Origin: Dyadobacter tibetensis Y620-1
GTDB lineage: Bacteria; Bacteroidota; Bacteroidia; Cytophagales; Spirosomataceae
Direction: 5' to 3'
Length of the DNA: 64,000 nt
Assembly: GCF_000566685.1 (NCBI RefSeq)
Contig: NZ_AZQN01000004.1
Location: 62,001 to 126,000, forward strand
Part shown: piece after piece, positions 51,135 through 61,700 of the stretch
Layout: the number at the start of each line of letters is the position of its first letter
Numbering within the stretch: the stretch's first letter is position 1
The notes under the pieces: model-generated
What the model was told of the DNA's origin: nothing
What the model saw: only the letters and a program-made list of their open reading frames with translations
Database searches by the model: none
Position numbers and translations under genes: made by a program

Positions 51135-54100
51135 TTAAAATTTGATGGACAATCCAAAATTATATGTCTTGCTGATATAGGTATTATAGGAAACCTCAGG
51201 ATCCCATCCGGTAGGATATTTGTCGATAGAAAAAAGATCGTTACCGGAAACGAAAAGGCGCACCTGACTTAGTTTAAGTCTTTCGATGATTGCTTGTGGA
51301 ATGGTATAACCTACCACAATGCTTTTAAGTCTAAAATAACCGCCCCCAAAGAGCCAGTAGTTAGACATAGCATAGTTATTATTTTCGGCTCCCGTATAGG
51401 ACAGGCGTGGATATTGAGCATTCAAATTTTGCTCCGTCGTGTTATAATTACTCCAGTATTTCCCGTCGATAAGCGCTGGCGGATTGGTCCATGCTGAAAA
51501 GAATGGTTTAACCATTTGTTCGGACATACGACTGTTTTGCTTCCCAACTCCCTGGAAACTGAGAGATAGATCGAAGCCACTGTAATTTAAGTTGACATTT
51601 CCTCCGTAAATATATCGGGGAAGCGATCCACCTAGCAAGACGCGGTCGTAATCGGGACTGATCTTTCCATCTGGCGTGCCGTCGGGCCCACTAATATCCT
51701 TGTATTTCACGTCGCCAGGCTTTACCGAGGCATACAGTTTCGGAGATTGTGCTACCTCATCTTCAGTTTGGAATAGACCGTCAGACAGATAACCATACCA
51801 TTCATTAAATTCACTATCTTTTCGGATGATTTGCGAACCATCGAAGACGATACCGCCCAGCTCTCCCATTTTTGTTTTAGAGTCCGATAAGTTCACGGAA
51901 GCCGAATAAGTTAACTTTCCAACCTTATCTCTCCACCCCAGCTGCATATCCCAACCTTTGGTGTTCATTACGCCGGTATTTTGATTAGGATTCTCGAAAC
52001 CCATATAATCCGGAATTTCGAGCTCCAAAAGCATATCCTTCGTGTTTTTCTCATAAATATCCGCAGTCAGCGTTAACTTATTCTGAAAGAAATAGGCATC
52101 GAGTCCTAAGTTCGTACTGGTTGTAGTCTCCCAACTGATATTATTGATTGCATAAGCATATTGGGCCGCGGTGGTGGTGGACAACACTGTATTTCCTTGA
52201 TAGAACAGGGCATTGGAATAGCCAATTGATGACTGATAGGGATAATTACCAATTCTTTCATTACCAAGCTGGCCCCATGATGCCCGGAGTTTCAGATAGC
52301 TCAGAGCAGTGGATTTAGGCATAAATGACTCTTCTGAGATGACCCAGCCTGCTGAAATAGATGGGAAAGAACCCCAACGATAAGCGGGTCCAAGTCGGGA
52401 AGAACCATCATATCGTATATTGGCCTGTAAGAGATACTTGTCCTTATAATCGTAAATAATACGGCCAAAATAGGATCTATATGCCGATTCCGTAGCATTT
52501 CCCGCATTCCGCATATAGTCCAAAGGAGCCAAATCTAGGTAAGGAAATTTATTGAGTACATAATTCTCTGCCCTCGCCGACAGGCTTTCATTGAAGGTGT
52601 AATAGTCCTCGTAACCGGCTAAAATGTTGAAATTATGTTCCTTAAAGCTTTTGGTATAATTGGCAAGGAATTGCTTGGTAAAGGCTTTCCCGTCATTCCT
52701 GCTCTCATGGAGGGAGGTGGCATTATAGCCTGAAATATAGCCTGCTGCCACCGTAGGGTCTTCTGCCGCTGTATATGGAATTTTCTTTTTAAACTCTTTT
52801 CCTTTGGTATTATACAAATAGGGCGATACGACTCCAGTCAAGGTCAGCCCGTCTACTGGCTTATACTGCAAGGATATTCTACCGTTCAACTTCTGATTGA
52901 TACTATTGTCAAACCCACCGTTATGTAGGGCGGCATATACATTACTACCGTTTTGCCCTTGTCCAATTCTACCATCGGCCCACTGGGCAGCAAAAACGGC
53001 AGGATATCTCTGAGCATCCCATATTGGGTTTAAGGTAGGAGCCTTTGAGGTAGTATGATTAAATGAAAAGTCGATATTGGCCGAAAGCTTTTCTGTAATA
53101 TCTATACTGGTATTGACCCTTGACATGATTCTTTCGAAAGATTTGTGATCATATAAGGCCGACACATTTTCATAGTTTAATGATGCGTTGGATTTGACCT
53201 TATCATTGCCTGCCGAAAAATTTAAATAATGACTATTTCGTGGAGCAGAGTCTTTCACGATGAGCCCTACCCAATCGGTCATTGGATAGCGGTCGGGATT
53301 TTGCTGATGGTAGGCTGCATAATTATCCACCTCGTCCTTGGAGTATAGGCTATACTCCCCTCCAGGCTTGTTCCCTGAGTCATTCCAGGTAAATTCATTA
53401 ATCATTTGCAGATACCGTTGCGCTGAGACTGTTTTAGGAAATGCGGTGGGCTTATCGATTCCAAAGTTGAATCGATATTCTAAACTTGTCTTGTTAGTTT
53501 TAGCCTTTTTCGTAGTAATCAGAATGACCCCTGCCGCTGCTCTGGCCCCATAAATTGATGCAGAGGCCGCATCCTTCAGTACGGATATATCCTCGATATC
53601 ATTAGCATTAACATCGTTCAGGCTGGCCACGGGCACCCCGTCCACGATGACCAATGGATTACTATCTCCTATGGTAGTAATCCCTCTTATACGTACGCTG
53701 GCCGTTGCACCCGGTTCGCTGTTAGACCTGGTAACCATAAGCCCGGGCACACTACCCTGCAGGGACTGAGAAAGCTGGGTAGTATTTCGCTCTGCCAGCC
53801 TTTCGCCATTTACTGCCGAGATGGCACCGGTGATGTCTTTCTTCTTGGCTACCCCGTATCCTATTGTTACGAGTTCATCCAGACCAATAGCCTCCGATTC
53901 CAGGACAACGTCTATCTGGGTCTGGTTCTCTACTTTTATCTCTTGCGTTTTCATTCCAAAAAAGGAAAATACCAGGGTCGCATTCTGAGGAACCGCAGCT
54001 ATGCTGTAGCGACCTGTGTCGTCTGTAATCAGGGCATTTTCGGTGCCCTTGACCCGGACCACAGCACCAGGGAGTACATTGCCTCCCTCGTCCGTTACTT

Positions 54101-54185
54101 TTCCTGTTAAGTTTGCCGTGTTCTGAGCAAACGCGCACAAGGAAAAATTCAGTAGAACGAATAGAAAATAAAGTTTTTGAGCCAT
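51135..54185 (-). CDS. SusC/RagA-family TonB-linked outer-membrane transporter (first)
   Basis: This is a TonB-dependent receptor of about 1016 residues with a signal peptide (MAQKLYFLFVLLNFSLCAFAQ) and a carboxypeptidase-like regulatory domain (LTGKVTDEGGNVLPGAVVRVKG). The plug domain has VTIGYGVAKKKDITGAIS and SIYGARAAAGVILITTKK, and the barrel ends in a typical YNFGLSIKF. No STN domain is present, so it probably does not signal to an anti-sigma factor. ATG 54185 is chosen because the longer frame to 54209 begins at TTG and lacks signal peptide character. Confidence 0.94.
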   Translation of the reverse strand: MAQKLYFLFVLLNFSLCAFAQNTANLTGKVTDEGGNVLPGAVVRVKGTENALITDDTGRYSIAAVPQNATLVFSFFGMKTQEIKVENQTQIDVVLESEAIGLDELVTIGYGVAKKKDITGAISAVNGERLAERNTTQLSQSLQGSVPGLMVTRSNSEPGATASVRIRGITTIGDSNPLVIVDGVPVASLNDVNANDIEDISVLKDAASASIYGARAAAGVILITTKKAKTNKTSLEYRFNFGIDKPTAFPKTVSAQRYLQMINEFTWNDSGNKPGGEYSLYSKDEVDNYAAYHQQNPDRYPMTDWVGLIVKDSAPRNSHYLNFSAGNDKVKSNASLNYENVSALYDHKSFERIMSRVNTSIDITEKLSANIDFSFNHTTSKAPTLNPIWDAQRYPAVFAAQWADGRIGQGQNGSNVYAALHNGGFDNSINQKLNGRISLQYKPVDGLTLTGVVSPYLYNTKGKEFKKKIPYTAAEDPTVAAGYISGYNATSLHESRNDGKAFTKQFLANYTKSFKEHNFNILAGYEDYYTFNESLSARAENYVLNKFPYLDLAPLDYMRNAGNATESAYRSYFGRIIYDYKDKYLLQANIRYDGSSRLGPAYRWGSFPSISAGWVISEESFMPKSTALSYLKLRASWGQLGNERIGNYPYQSSIGYSNALFYQGNTVLSTTTAAQYAYAINNISWETTTSTNLGLDAYFFQNKLTLTADIYEKNTKDMLLELEIPDYMGFENPNQNTGVMNTKGWDMQLGWRDKVGKLTYSASVNLSDSKTKMGELGGIVFDGSQIIRKDSEFNEWYGYLSDGLFQTEDEVAQSPKLYASVKPGDVKYKDISGPDGTPDGKISPDYDRVLLGGSLPRYIYGGNVNLNYSGFDLSLSFQGVGKQNSRMSEQMVKPFFSAWTNPPALIDGKYWSNYNTTEQNLNAQYPRLSYTGAENNNYAMSNYWLFGGGYFRLKSIVVGYTIPQAIIERLKLSQVRLFVSGNDLFSIDKYPTGWDPEVSYNTYISKTYNFGLSIKF

Positions 54186-54286
54186 AAGGTTAAGTTTAGA
54201 ATTGAACAATTTCTGAGTAGATGAGAGAAAAAAGCACTGCGTTTAATTTTGTTTTAATTTCTTTTGTTTTATTTACTTTATAGCTC

Positions 54287-54321
54287 CAAAATTAAAACTA
54301 ATAAACATTCTTAAATCAAAA
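54287..54321 (-). promoter_or_regulatory. Promoter of the first susC-susD pair
   Basis: On the minus strand a TTTTG element and a TAATTTTG -7 box (TAnnTTTG match) are 22 bases apart, within the known range. The ATG follows about 100 bp downstream. Confidence 0.55.
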
Positions 54322-54409
54322 TGAATTATTAATAACAATTTTTTAACATTCCAAAATCAACATCTAAGCCCTTAACCATCCTGCTTTCAGTGGTAACTCA
54401 CCGGGGGAT

Positions 54410-55660
54410 TCAGGACGCAACCACCTTAGGTGATTCCTTTTTGACCATGACCCATAGTACCAGAACTGCAACAGGATGCAGGAAAGCCATGGCCACAAAC
54501 AAGCCTTGCGAACCGACTGTACCTATATACTGTCCCACGAAGTAGTTAAAAAAAACTGCCCCCGCGGCACCAAATCCGCCGGCAATCCCAAGCACACTGG
54601 AAACATTCTGGACAGGAAAAGCCTCAGCAATGACGACACTGATCGTAAAAAGCCAGCTTAAACAGGCCACCGCAACCAAACTAAAGACAAACAGGGTTTC
54701 AAAAGGGCCGGGCAAGTAGGGAGTCAGCGCACAGAGGGGAGCTACTACCGCCACAGAGGTCAGCATTATTTTACGGGCACGAAGAGGCTCCTTACCATTT
54801 TTAACCATCCTATCAGACCACGCAGAGGTAGCAATAGCACCCAAATCGGCCACGAGAAAGGGGATCCATCCAAACAACCCCATCTGTACAAGGGACAACC
54901 CAGACTCTTCCTGTAAATAGCCCGGAAGCCAAAAAAGACAAAAGTACCAAACCGGATCGCTTACAAACCTGATCAGCAAAATACCCCATAGACTTTTCCT
55001 GGTCCACAACTGCCCCCAGCTAAAGGCTTTACTGCCCTGAAGAGCCCCCGAAGGATTGGAAGAGGCTGCCAGTATGGATGCTGGAGGATCTTTATAAACC
55101 GTGATCCACATCAGTGCGATAAGCAACCCAATGACTCCAGCAATAATGAAAACCATATGCCAGCTATAAGAAATGGTGATCCATGCCACTAAGGGAGGAG
55201 CAATAATTGCTCCTATAGAACTACCCGCCACGCAGAGACTATTGGCAGTCGCCCGTAACTTCCCAGGAAACCATTCGGTAATTACTTTTAGCTGTGCAGG
55301 AAAATTGGTAGGCTCAGCCATGCCCAACAATGCTCTAAAAAAGGCAAACTGGGCTATCGTCCGGGAGATACCGCCTCCCAAACAGGCCACAGACCAACCT
55401 ACAACACCCCAAAACATGACTTTTTTAGCCCCAAATTTATCAACCAACCAGCCAGAAACAGGATACATGACCGCATAACACACCGTGAATATATTTACTA
55501 CAAATGCATAGCCATCGTCACCCAGATCAAACTCTTCCTTGATAACCGGCTTTAAAATCGATAGGATCTGCCGATCAAAATAATTGAATACGATCGCTAT
55601 AAAAATTATAAAAATAATCAGCCAGCGCCTTTTGTCTGGGTTTGCAAATGTGGATATCAT
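54410..55660 (-). CDS. MFS transporter, hexuronate/ACS family-like
   Basis: This 416-residue permease has about 12 transmembrane helices and motifs of the anion:cation symporter family: FNYFDRQILSILKPVIKEEFDLG after the first helix and GWLVDKFGAKKVMFWGVVGW. The latter is the MFS A-motif. ExuT-like members import hexuronates and other sugar acids across the inner membrane. It lies upstream of and in the same direction as SusC, and diverges from a DeoR regulator. Confidence 0.9.
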   Translation of the reverse strand: MISTFANPDKRRWLIIFIIFIAIVFNYFDRQILSILKPVIKEEFDLGDDGYAFVVNIFTVCYAVMYPVSGWLVDKFGAKKVMFWGVVGWSVACLGGGISRTIAQFAFFRALLGMAEPTNFPAQLKVITEWFPGKLRATANSLCVAGSSIGAIIAPPLVAWITISYSWHMVFIIAGVIGLLIALMWITVYKDPPASILAASSNPSGALQGSKAFSWGQLWTRKSLWGILLIRFVSDPVWYFCLFWLPGYLQEESGLSLVQMGLFGWIPFLVADLGAIATSAWSDRMVKNGKEPLRARKIMLTSVAVVAPLCALTPYLPGPFETLFVFSLVAVACLSWLFTISVVIAEAFPVQNVSSVLGIAGGFGAAGAVFFNYFVGQYIGTVGSQGLFVAMAFLHPVAVLVLWVMVKKESPKVVAS

Positions 55661-56085
55661 TAAACGCCTCTATTATTAAATGGTGGGTATATAATCGCTG
55701 GGAACAAAACCAAGCCTCCTTCTTCAACTACAAGTTTAAGACTATAATTTCTTATGATTATTTTATTCAAAGTAAAGAACTTAAACATTATGAAACAATA
55801 AAAAAGTAGAATTAAATATTTTGAAAGTACATTTATCTGGCCAAACACATGAAATTTATAGGTTATTTTATATAAAAAACAAAATAATACAAGGATTATC
55901 CGCTCCTAGAGAGATCCCTTCATGGAGCCACAACATATTTTACGATTTCAAATACTTGGAAATATTTAAAGCATATCAATATTTAAGATTTTCATTTTGT
56001 TATTTTGTTATTATTTAAATTTGAGGTGTCAGATTTAAAGTTTTTAGATACATTTACGATATCGAGCCAAAATTTTAAGATTTCA
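55661..56085. other. Divergent promoter region between the MFS and DeoR genes
   Basis: About 425 bp of very AT-rich sequence without a recognisable gene. It should carry promoters in both directions and the DeoR operator. Apart from the -7 box at 56016, no clear repeat was resolved by eye. Confidence 0.5.
56016..56023 (+). promoter_or_regulatory. Candidate -7 box of the DeoR gene
   Basis: TAAATTTG matches TAnnTTTG; two TTTTG elements lie upstream, one 16 bases away. The ATG is about 60 bp downstream. Confidence 0.4.
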
Positions 56086-56853
56086 ATGAAAAACATTGTA
56101 GACAGACATCAACTCATTCTTAAAAAACTTAAGGAAGATGGGAGGGTAAGCATTAATGAATTAAGCGAAATCATGGAGGTTTCTGGCGTGACCATCAGGA
56201 AGGATTTAAAACTACTCGAGGATAAGAATTTATTATTCCGAACCAGAGGAGGAGGTTCGCTGGACAATCCTTATGCGAATGACAGACCTATAGTAGAAAA
56301 AGAATTTATCAATTCGGGGGAGAAACAGCGTATAGCGAAAGCCGCGTTGCATCTGATAGAGAACACAGATTCCATTATGATCGGGTCGGGAACCACGGTT
56401 TATGAATTAGCAAAATGCCTGTACCCGGCCAAATCGTTGACGGTGATCACTCCAGCCCTCAAGGTTGCCCTGGAGCTCTGTAACCGACCTAATGTCGAAG
56501 TATTGCAGCTCGGTGGGCTGATTCGCGCAAATTCCTCATCGGTAGCAGGAAACCATGCATTAAGGGTTTTGGAAGAGATATCCTGTGGCGTCCTATTTAT
56601 AGGTGTGGATGGAATCGATGCCGATTTCGGATTATCCATTAGCAACTTATCCGAATCCACTTTGAATCAGAAAATGATCGAAACGGTTCAGAAAGTTGTC
56701 GTGCTGGCCGACAGCTCCAAGTTTGGCAAACGAGGATTGGGGAAAATATGTAATCTTGATCAGGTCACCTATATCATTACGGATCAGAAATTATCGGCAA
56801 GTTATATAAAAGCCATCGAAGAGCATGGCGTAAAGGTAATTATCGCAAAGTGA
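56086..56853 (+). CDS. DeoR family transcriptional regulator
   Basis: This 255-residue repressor has an N-terminal helix-turn-helix (NIVDRHQLILKKLKEDGRVSINELSEIMEVSGVTIRKDLKLLEDKNLLFRTRGG) and the DeoR C-terminal sensor domain of the ribose-5-phosphate-isomerase fold (SIMIGSGTTVYELA, LTVITPALKVALEL, VDGIDADFGLSISNLSEST, LADSSKFG). Such proteins sense phosphorylated sugars. The ATG at 56086 is used; the longer frame starts with TTG. It diverges from the MFS transporter and most likely regulates the catabolic genes around it, including the kinases whose products it could sense. Confidence 0.92.
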   Translation: MKNIVDRHQLILKKLKEDGRVSINELSEIMEVSGVTIRKDLKLLEDKNLLFRTRGGGSLDNPYANDRPIVEKEFINSGEKQRIAKAALHLIENTDSIMIGSGTTVYELAKCLYPAKSLTVITPALKVALELCNRPNVEVLQLGGLIRANSSSVAGNHALRVLEEISCGVLFIGVDGIDADFGLSISNLSESTLNQKMIETVQKVVVLADSSKFGKRGLGKICNLDQVTYIITDQKLSASYIKAIEEHGVKVIIAK

Positions 56854-56950
56854 CAGAAACTTCTACTTCTCCCCTACCTGGACTACTTTATTGACCAGAT
56901 CTGCTCCTTGCCTGAATCGGACACTCCTAAGGAGGAAAGCTATCATTACG

Positions 56951-56986
56951 AAAAAAGCGGCCCCTATTAATTTAGAGGCCGCTTTT
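56951..56986. terminator. Bidirectional terminator between DeoR and the second SusD gene
   Basis: The hairpin AAAAAGCGGCCCCTA / TAGAGGCCGCTTTT, with a short loop and A/T runs on both sides, lies between the converging genes. Confidence 0.87.
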
Positions 56987-57008
56987 GGTATTGTAACTGA
57001 TAAAATTA

Positions 57009-58772
57009 TTATTCTAAGGATGGGTTAAAAGTCCCTCCCCAGTTGCTATTCTGCTCTAAGTTTGGATTCCGATCCAGTACATCCCTTTGGATAGGAAAAA
57101 AATAATAGGTTTCGGGCACAACATTGATCTGAACACCAGAACGGGGTACCTGCAGAATGCTGTATTTAAAATTATTTTCTGTCAAGGTATAGGCGTCTGC
57201 TTTGGAACGCGCTTCACTCATGGGCATCGCCTGTCCACCCGGCAAGGTAGCGATCGCCTCCAGACCGTGCTTGGTAGTTCCATCAAGCCGGTTCAACATT
57301 CTGAGCCGACGCAGATCCCAGAACCGATGCCCTTCAAAACAGAATTCGATATTACGTTCGGCCAAAATGGCCTCCCGCATGGCTTCCTTACTCCGGGCCG
57401 ATATACCATACCGACCATCGCTGCCTGGCTCAATACCGGCACGAGCTCTAATCTGCTTCAAAATCATCAAGGCCTCGTCAATCTTACCCACTTCATTTGC
57501 TGTTTCCGCATAATTAAGCATTACTTCAGCAAACCGCATCAATACATAATCTACATCATACTGCTGCACCTCAGCCTGTGTAAGGTTCAACAGGCTGTTT
57601 TTAAGAATAAAAAAACCGGTATACCGATCAATATTTGTTGAATTCACCCCTGCATTAGGGTTAATTCCAAAATCGTCGAGCTCATGAGCAATGCCCAGGG
57701 CGGTATATTGTCGTTTATTCACCTTGCCTGATACTGGGTAATGTTTTCCGTTCCACACAATCGACTTATCAAAGCGTGGATCCCGGTTTAACCAATATCC
57801 CTGTAGAAATTCTTCTTCGGTCATATAATAGGATCCATCTGGATCATTATAGGGGCGACCGTCTTTCATGGGAAACTCTTTAACAAACTCCCAGGTAGGA
57901 ACCGCATACGCGGGGCCCCGACTTTCTGATCCGGGACGTACGCCATTATCCCAGGAGGCCGTTTTGTTTGGATAGGAATTAATAACGGTAAAAATCGTTT
58001 CAGGCCCCTTCTCTGTCAGAGCGATCTGACTGTAGTCGTCTACCAAGCGATATCCCCGGGCTTTCAGGGTCTCGTAGGCAATTTTGTTGGCATCATAGGC
58101 CGCCGCCCAATAGGTATTATTCCAGGGATTACCCGGGTTAAACTGTGGCGAGGCCATATTTAGCATCACTTTAGCTTTGAAAGCCAAAGCAAAACTGGCA
58201 TCGATTTTTCCATAATTTGCTGAACTGGCAAGAATACGCTCCGGGAGCAGTTTTATAGACTCGTCCAGGTCCTTTAAAATCAGGTCGAAACATTCTTTGG
58301 TCGTATTGCGTTTTACAAACAAATCGTCCTCATACCGATCCTGCGGAACGGTAATATAAGGCACGCCGCCATGGTATTGCACCATTTCGAAGTAGCTGTA
58401 AGCCCGCATAAACAAGGCCTGACCCGTAATTTCCTTTTTAGCAGACTCAGACAACCTGCCCTTTTCCACTTCTACTAGGGCCTGGTTGATCAGCCGAATG
58501 CGACTGTAATTCCAAGATTTAAACTCCGAGTTGGTAATGGTCACCCGGTCCGAATAAAATGGGATGCCGGCCAACTGTTGACTAAAGGCATCTGCTGCCG
58601 GCGACCAATTCCCAAACATGGGATACAAATTGGCCATATAGGCATTGGCCAGATTTTCATCGTTCCATACCAACTCGGGATTATAATTATTTATATCTTC
58701 TATCTCAAGGATGTCCTGACAGGAGAAAAAGCTCCCGCAAAACAGTGCCATTGTAAAAATAATTTTTTTCAT
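57009..58772 (-). CDS. SusD/RagB-like nutrient-binding outer-membrane lipoprotein (second)
   Basis: This 587-residue protein has a lipoprotein signal (MALFCGSFFSC), the SusD-like N-terminal part (NDENLANAYMANLYPMFGNW, GQALFMRAYSYFEMVQYHGGVPYI) and the conserved ILAERNIEFCFEGHRFWDLRRL. It pairs with the SusC gene 11 bp upstream and should bind the substrate at the cell surface. It is more distant from the first SusD of this window, so the two pairs probably take different ligands. Confidence 0.92.
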   Translation of the reverse strand: MKKIIFTMALFCGSFFSCQDILEIEDINNYNPELVWNDENLANAYMANLYPMFGNWSPAADAFSQQLAGIPFYSDRVTITNSEFKSWNYSRIRLINQALVEVEKGRLSESAKKEITGQALFMRAYSYFEMVQYHGGVPYITVPQDRYEDDLFVKRNTTKECFDLILKDLDESIKLLPERILASSANYGKIDASFALAFKAKVMLNMASPQFNPGNPWNNTYWAAAYDANKIAYETLKARGYRLVDDYSQIALTEKGPETIFTVINSYPNKTASWDNGVRPGSESRGPAYAVPTWEFVKEFPMKDGRPYNDPDGSYYMTEEEFLQGYWLNRDPRFDKSIVWNGKHYPVSGKVNKRQYTALGIAHELDDFGINPNAGVNSTNIDRYTGFFILKNSLLNLTQAEVQQYDVDYVLMRFAEVMLNYAETANEVGKIDEALMILKQIRARAGIEPGSDGRYGISARSKEAMREAILAERNIEFCFEGHRFWDLRRLRMLNRLDGTTKHGLEAIATLPGGQAMPMSEARSKADAYTLTENNFKYSILQVPRSGVQINVVPETYYFFPIQRDVLDRNPNLEQNSNWGGTFNPSLE

Positions 58773-58783
58773 TTTTGTCAGGA

Positions 58784-61700
58784 TTAAAATTTAAAATCGA
58801 CTCCAACGGTAAAGGTCTTCATGACCGGAAATGAGTCATAATTCTTTTGTTCGGGATCATGAAACTCCTTCATTGCTGAAATAGAAAACAGATTGGTACC
58901 ATTTACATATAATTGAGCACTGGCCAATTTTAAGCCAGACAACCAGTCCTTCGGCAGATTGTAAGCGAGGTTCAGGTTCTTTAAGCGCATATAAGCCCCA
59001 TTTCTGATCCAGAAAGAAGTTGCTCCCGTGCCGGATTCATACCAGTTTTGACCCACAGGTCTAGGATAGGCGGCATTAGGATTTTCGGGAGTCCATACAT
59101 CATCGGCCCAAATGGGATAATATGGCCTCACTGCTCCTCCGTGCTGTCGCATTCCAGCGCCTTCCTGATTACTTATAATGCGATCATATGCGCCTACACC
59201 TTGAAAATGCGCCATGATTGATATTCCTTTATAAGCCACATTCAGGCCCATCCCATAATTAATGCGTGGCGCACCTTTCTTGGAGAGTACCTGTATATCG
59301 TTTCCATCTATCTTACCATCGGGCCCGGGAGAATACCCATCCCCTCTTACATCTTCAAAATACAGACCTCCCAAATACGGGGTACGACCATATTGTTTCA
59401 GTCCGCTTTCCAAGATGGCATCGAGCTGTTCCTGAGTACGAATCATTCCCAGGGCTTTCAAGCCAATAATACGGTCGGCAGGATTCCCGACAGCACTCTG
59501 AAAATGGCGGTTTCCACCTTCGGCAAAGGCAGGCCCCTCGTCTATGATATCCCAGCGGTCTACTGCATAACCCAGGTTAGCAGAAACCGAGTAGTTCACC
59601 TTATTGTCCAGGGCTTTATCTCGCCATTCCACGAAAAATTCGCCCCCTCTCCATGACCGAGCGGCATAGTTTTCGGGTGCAAGGCCCTGCCCATAATTAT
59701 CTGGAAGGGTCACCAATCGGGAACCCAGAATATTCCTTTCCTTTTTCAAAAACATGTCCAAGGTTCCATACAGCCTGTTTTTGAGCAAACCAAAATCCAG
59801 ACCAATATTATAAGATGTTGAGGTGGCCCAGGTAAGATTGCGGTTGGGCGTAGCTCCTGGAGCAATGCTCTGGTAAAGTCTATCACCAAACATATAGCTG
59901 CCGGAGTTACTATATACATCGTTATAAGCAAAAGACCTGATTTTCTCGTTATATACGTCCAGGTCATTTCCGGTGGTACCGTAGGAGGCTCTTAACTTAA
60001 GATCGTCAAAGAAAGAGGTAGCATTTTTGAGAAATGCCTCTTCCGAAATTCTCCAGGCTCCCGAAAACGAGGGGAAAAAGCCCCATCTCTTGTGCTGAGG
60101 AAATAGCGTGTTGCCATCATACCGAAAGGAGAATTCTGCAATGTAGCGGCTATCAAAATTATAGTTGAAGCGTCCAATCCACGACTGCCGGGCACCGATC
60201 TCCTGCCATAGCGATCCATTTCGTCTCTCCGTATCGTTCGAATAGACAAAGGACTGATCGTAAGAGGTTAAAGGCGCCTCCAATTTGGCATAGGTCCCAT
60301 AGCCTCCATTTTCTGCCTGCTCGTATACCATCAGAGCCTCGACACCGTGCTTATTAAAGGTTCGTGAGTAGTTGGCGAACCAGTTGAATTGGTAACTCCA
60401 ACTCGTACGAATGTCCTGGGAGAGGAAGGGCTGGTTATTACTAAAAGTAAATATATTAGTTTTATTTTCGTCGGGGGGAGCAGGTATGAATCGGTTGCCA
60501 TTCGGATCAGCCTGGTTAAATACGTAGTTCTTTTGGAAGGTCAGGTATTTTTTGCGCATATAGTCCCCTGCCAAATAATTCCCTACAATTTTGGTAGAAA
60601 GTCCGGGTATCAGTTTATCCAATTTGATATCCACCGATAGAATGGAATTCATATTACGACGACGGGTTTTGATATAACGCTCACCCACCACCTGATCAAT
60701 CACACTCCAGGCTTGCCAGCTACCCATCGGGGTTTGCACTGGAAATTCAGTTATATGATTTACCGGTGTCCCATCCGCTTCAGTATAAAATGGATATGTT
60801 TTTGGCCAGTTAAAAGTTACTCTATAAAGATCGGAAACGTCGAAGTCATCCTCTCCCGTAAAAGGCCAATAGAAACGGTCGTGGTTTTGCTGTGTAGCGG
60901 ACACATTCAGATTTACTTTAATCGCGTCGGTAATTTCGGCCGTTACATTGGTACGCATATTAAACTTATTATGCTCCAAGCTTTTGTATGACCCTTCCTC
61001 GCCGCGATAGCTCAGAAGGGAATAATAGGTGAGTTTTTTATCTCCGCCCGACACACTGAGCGATTGCCGGTGACTGTAAGGGTTTTGCCATATAAAATCG
61101 TTTACATTGTATTTTTTATCTCTAAAATATTCAAACTCCTCCGGTCCGTTAGGAATGGTTGTCCCCTTAAATTCGGCTACTCTGTTCTGATACAGGAGCT
61201 CATCTTCCGCAGTAGTAAGGTCCGATAGTAGGGTCTGGGTAGGACGCCCAGTAGTGAAATTGGACTGGAAGTTAAAGGTTGGCTTTTGCTTTTGCCCCGA
61301 TTTAGTTGTTACCATTACCACACCATTTCCGGCGCGGGAGCCATAAATGGAAGCAGTAGCGGCATCTTTTAAGAAACTTAGCTGATCTACCTCCGAAGCT
61401 TCCAACATATCAAAGGCCTCTTTATCCCTGACAATGCCATCAATTACAAATAATGGATCGCCAAAACTCCCACGCATCCGGATAGAGGAGGAAGCGCCAG
61501 CAAGCCCCGATGTATTGGTAACATTCACCCCCGGGGCCCTACCAGCTATCGTATTGGAAAGATTAGATGCAGATTGTGTATTGAGATCTGAACTATTTAC
61601 CGTGGAAATGGCTCCCGTTAAATTCACTTTCTTCTGTGTTCCATAGCCTACTACCACTAGCTCTTCCAATCCTTTGACGTCGGCAGTCATTTGAATTTCC

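Noticed and set aside
57087..57641. Plus-strand frame of 184 codons inside the second SusD gene
   Set aside because: It lies antisense to a well-supported SusD gene and resembles no protein.
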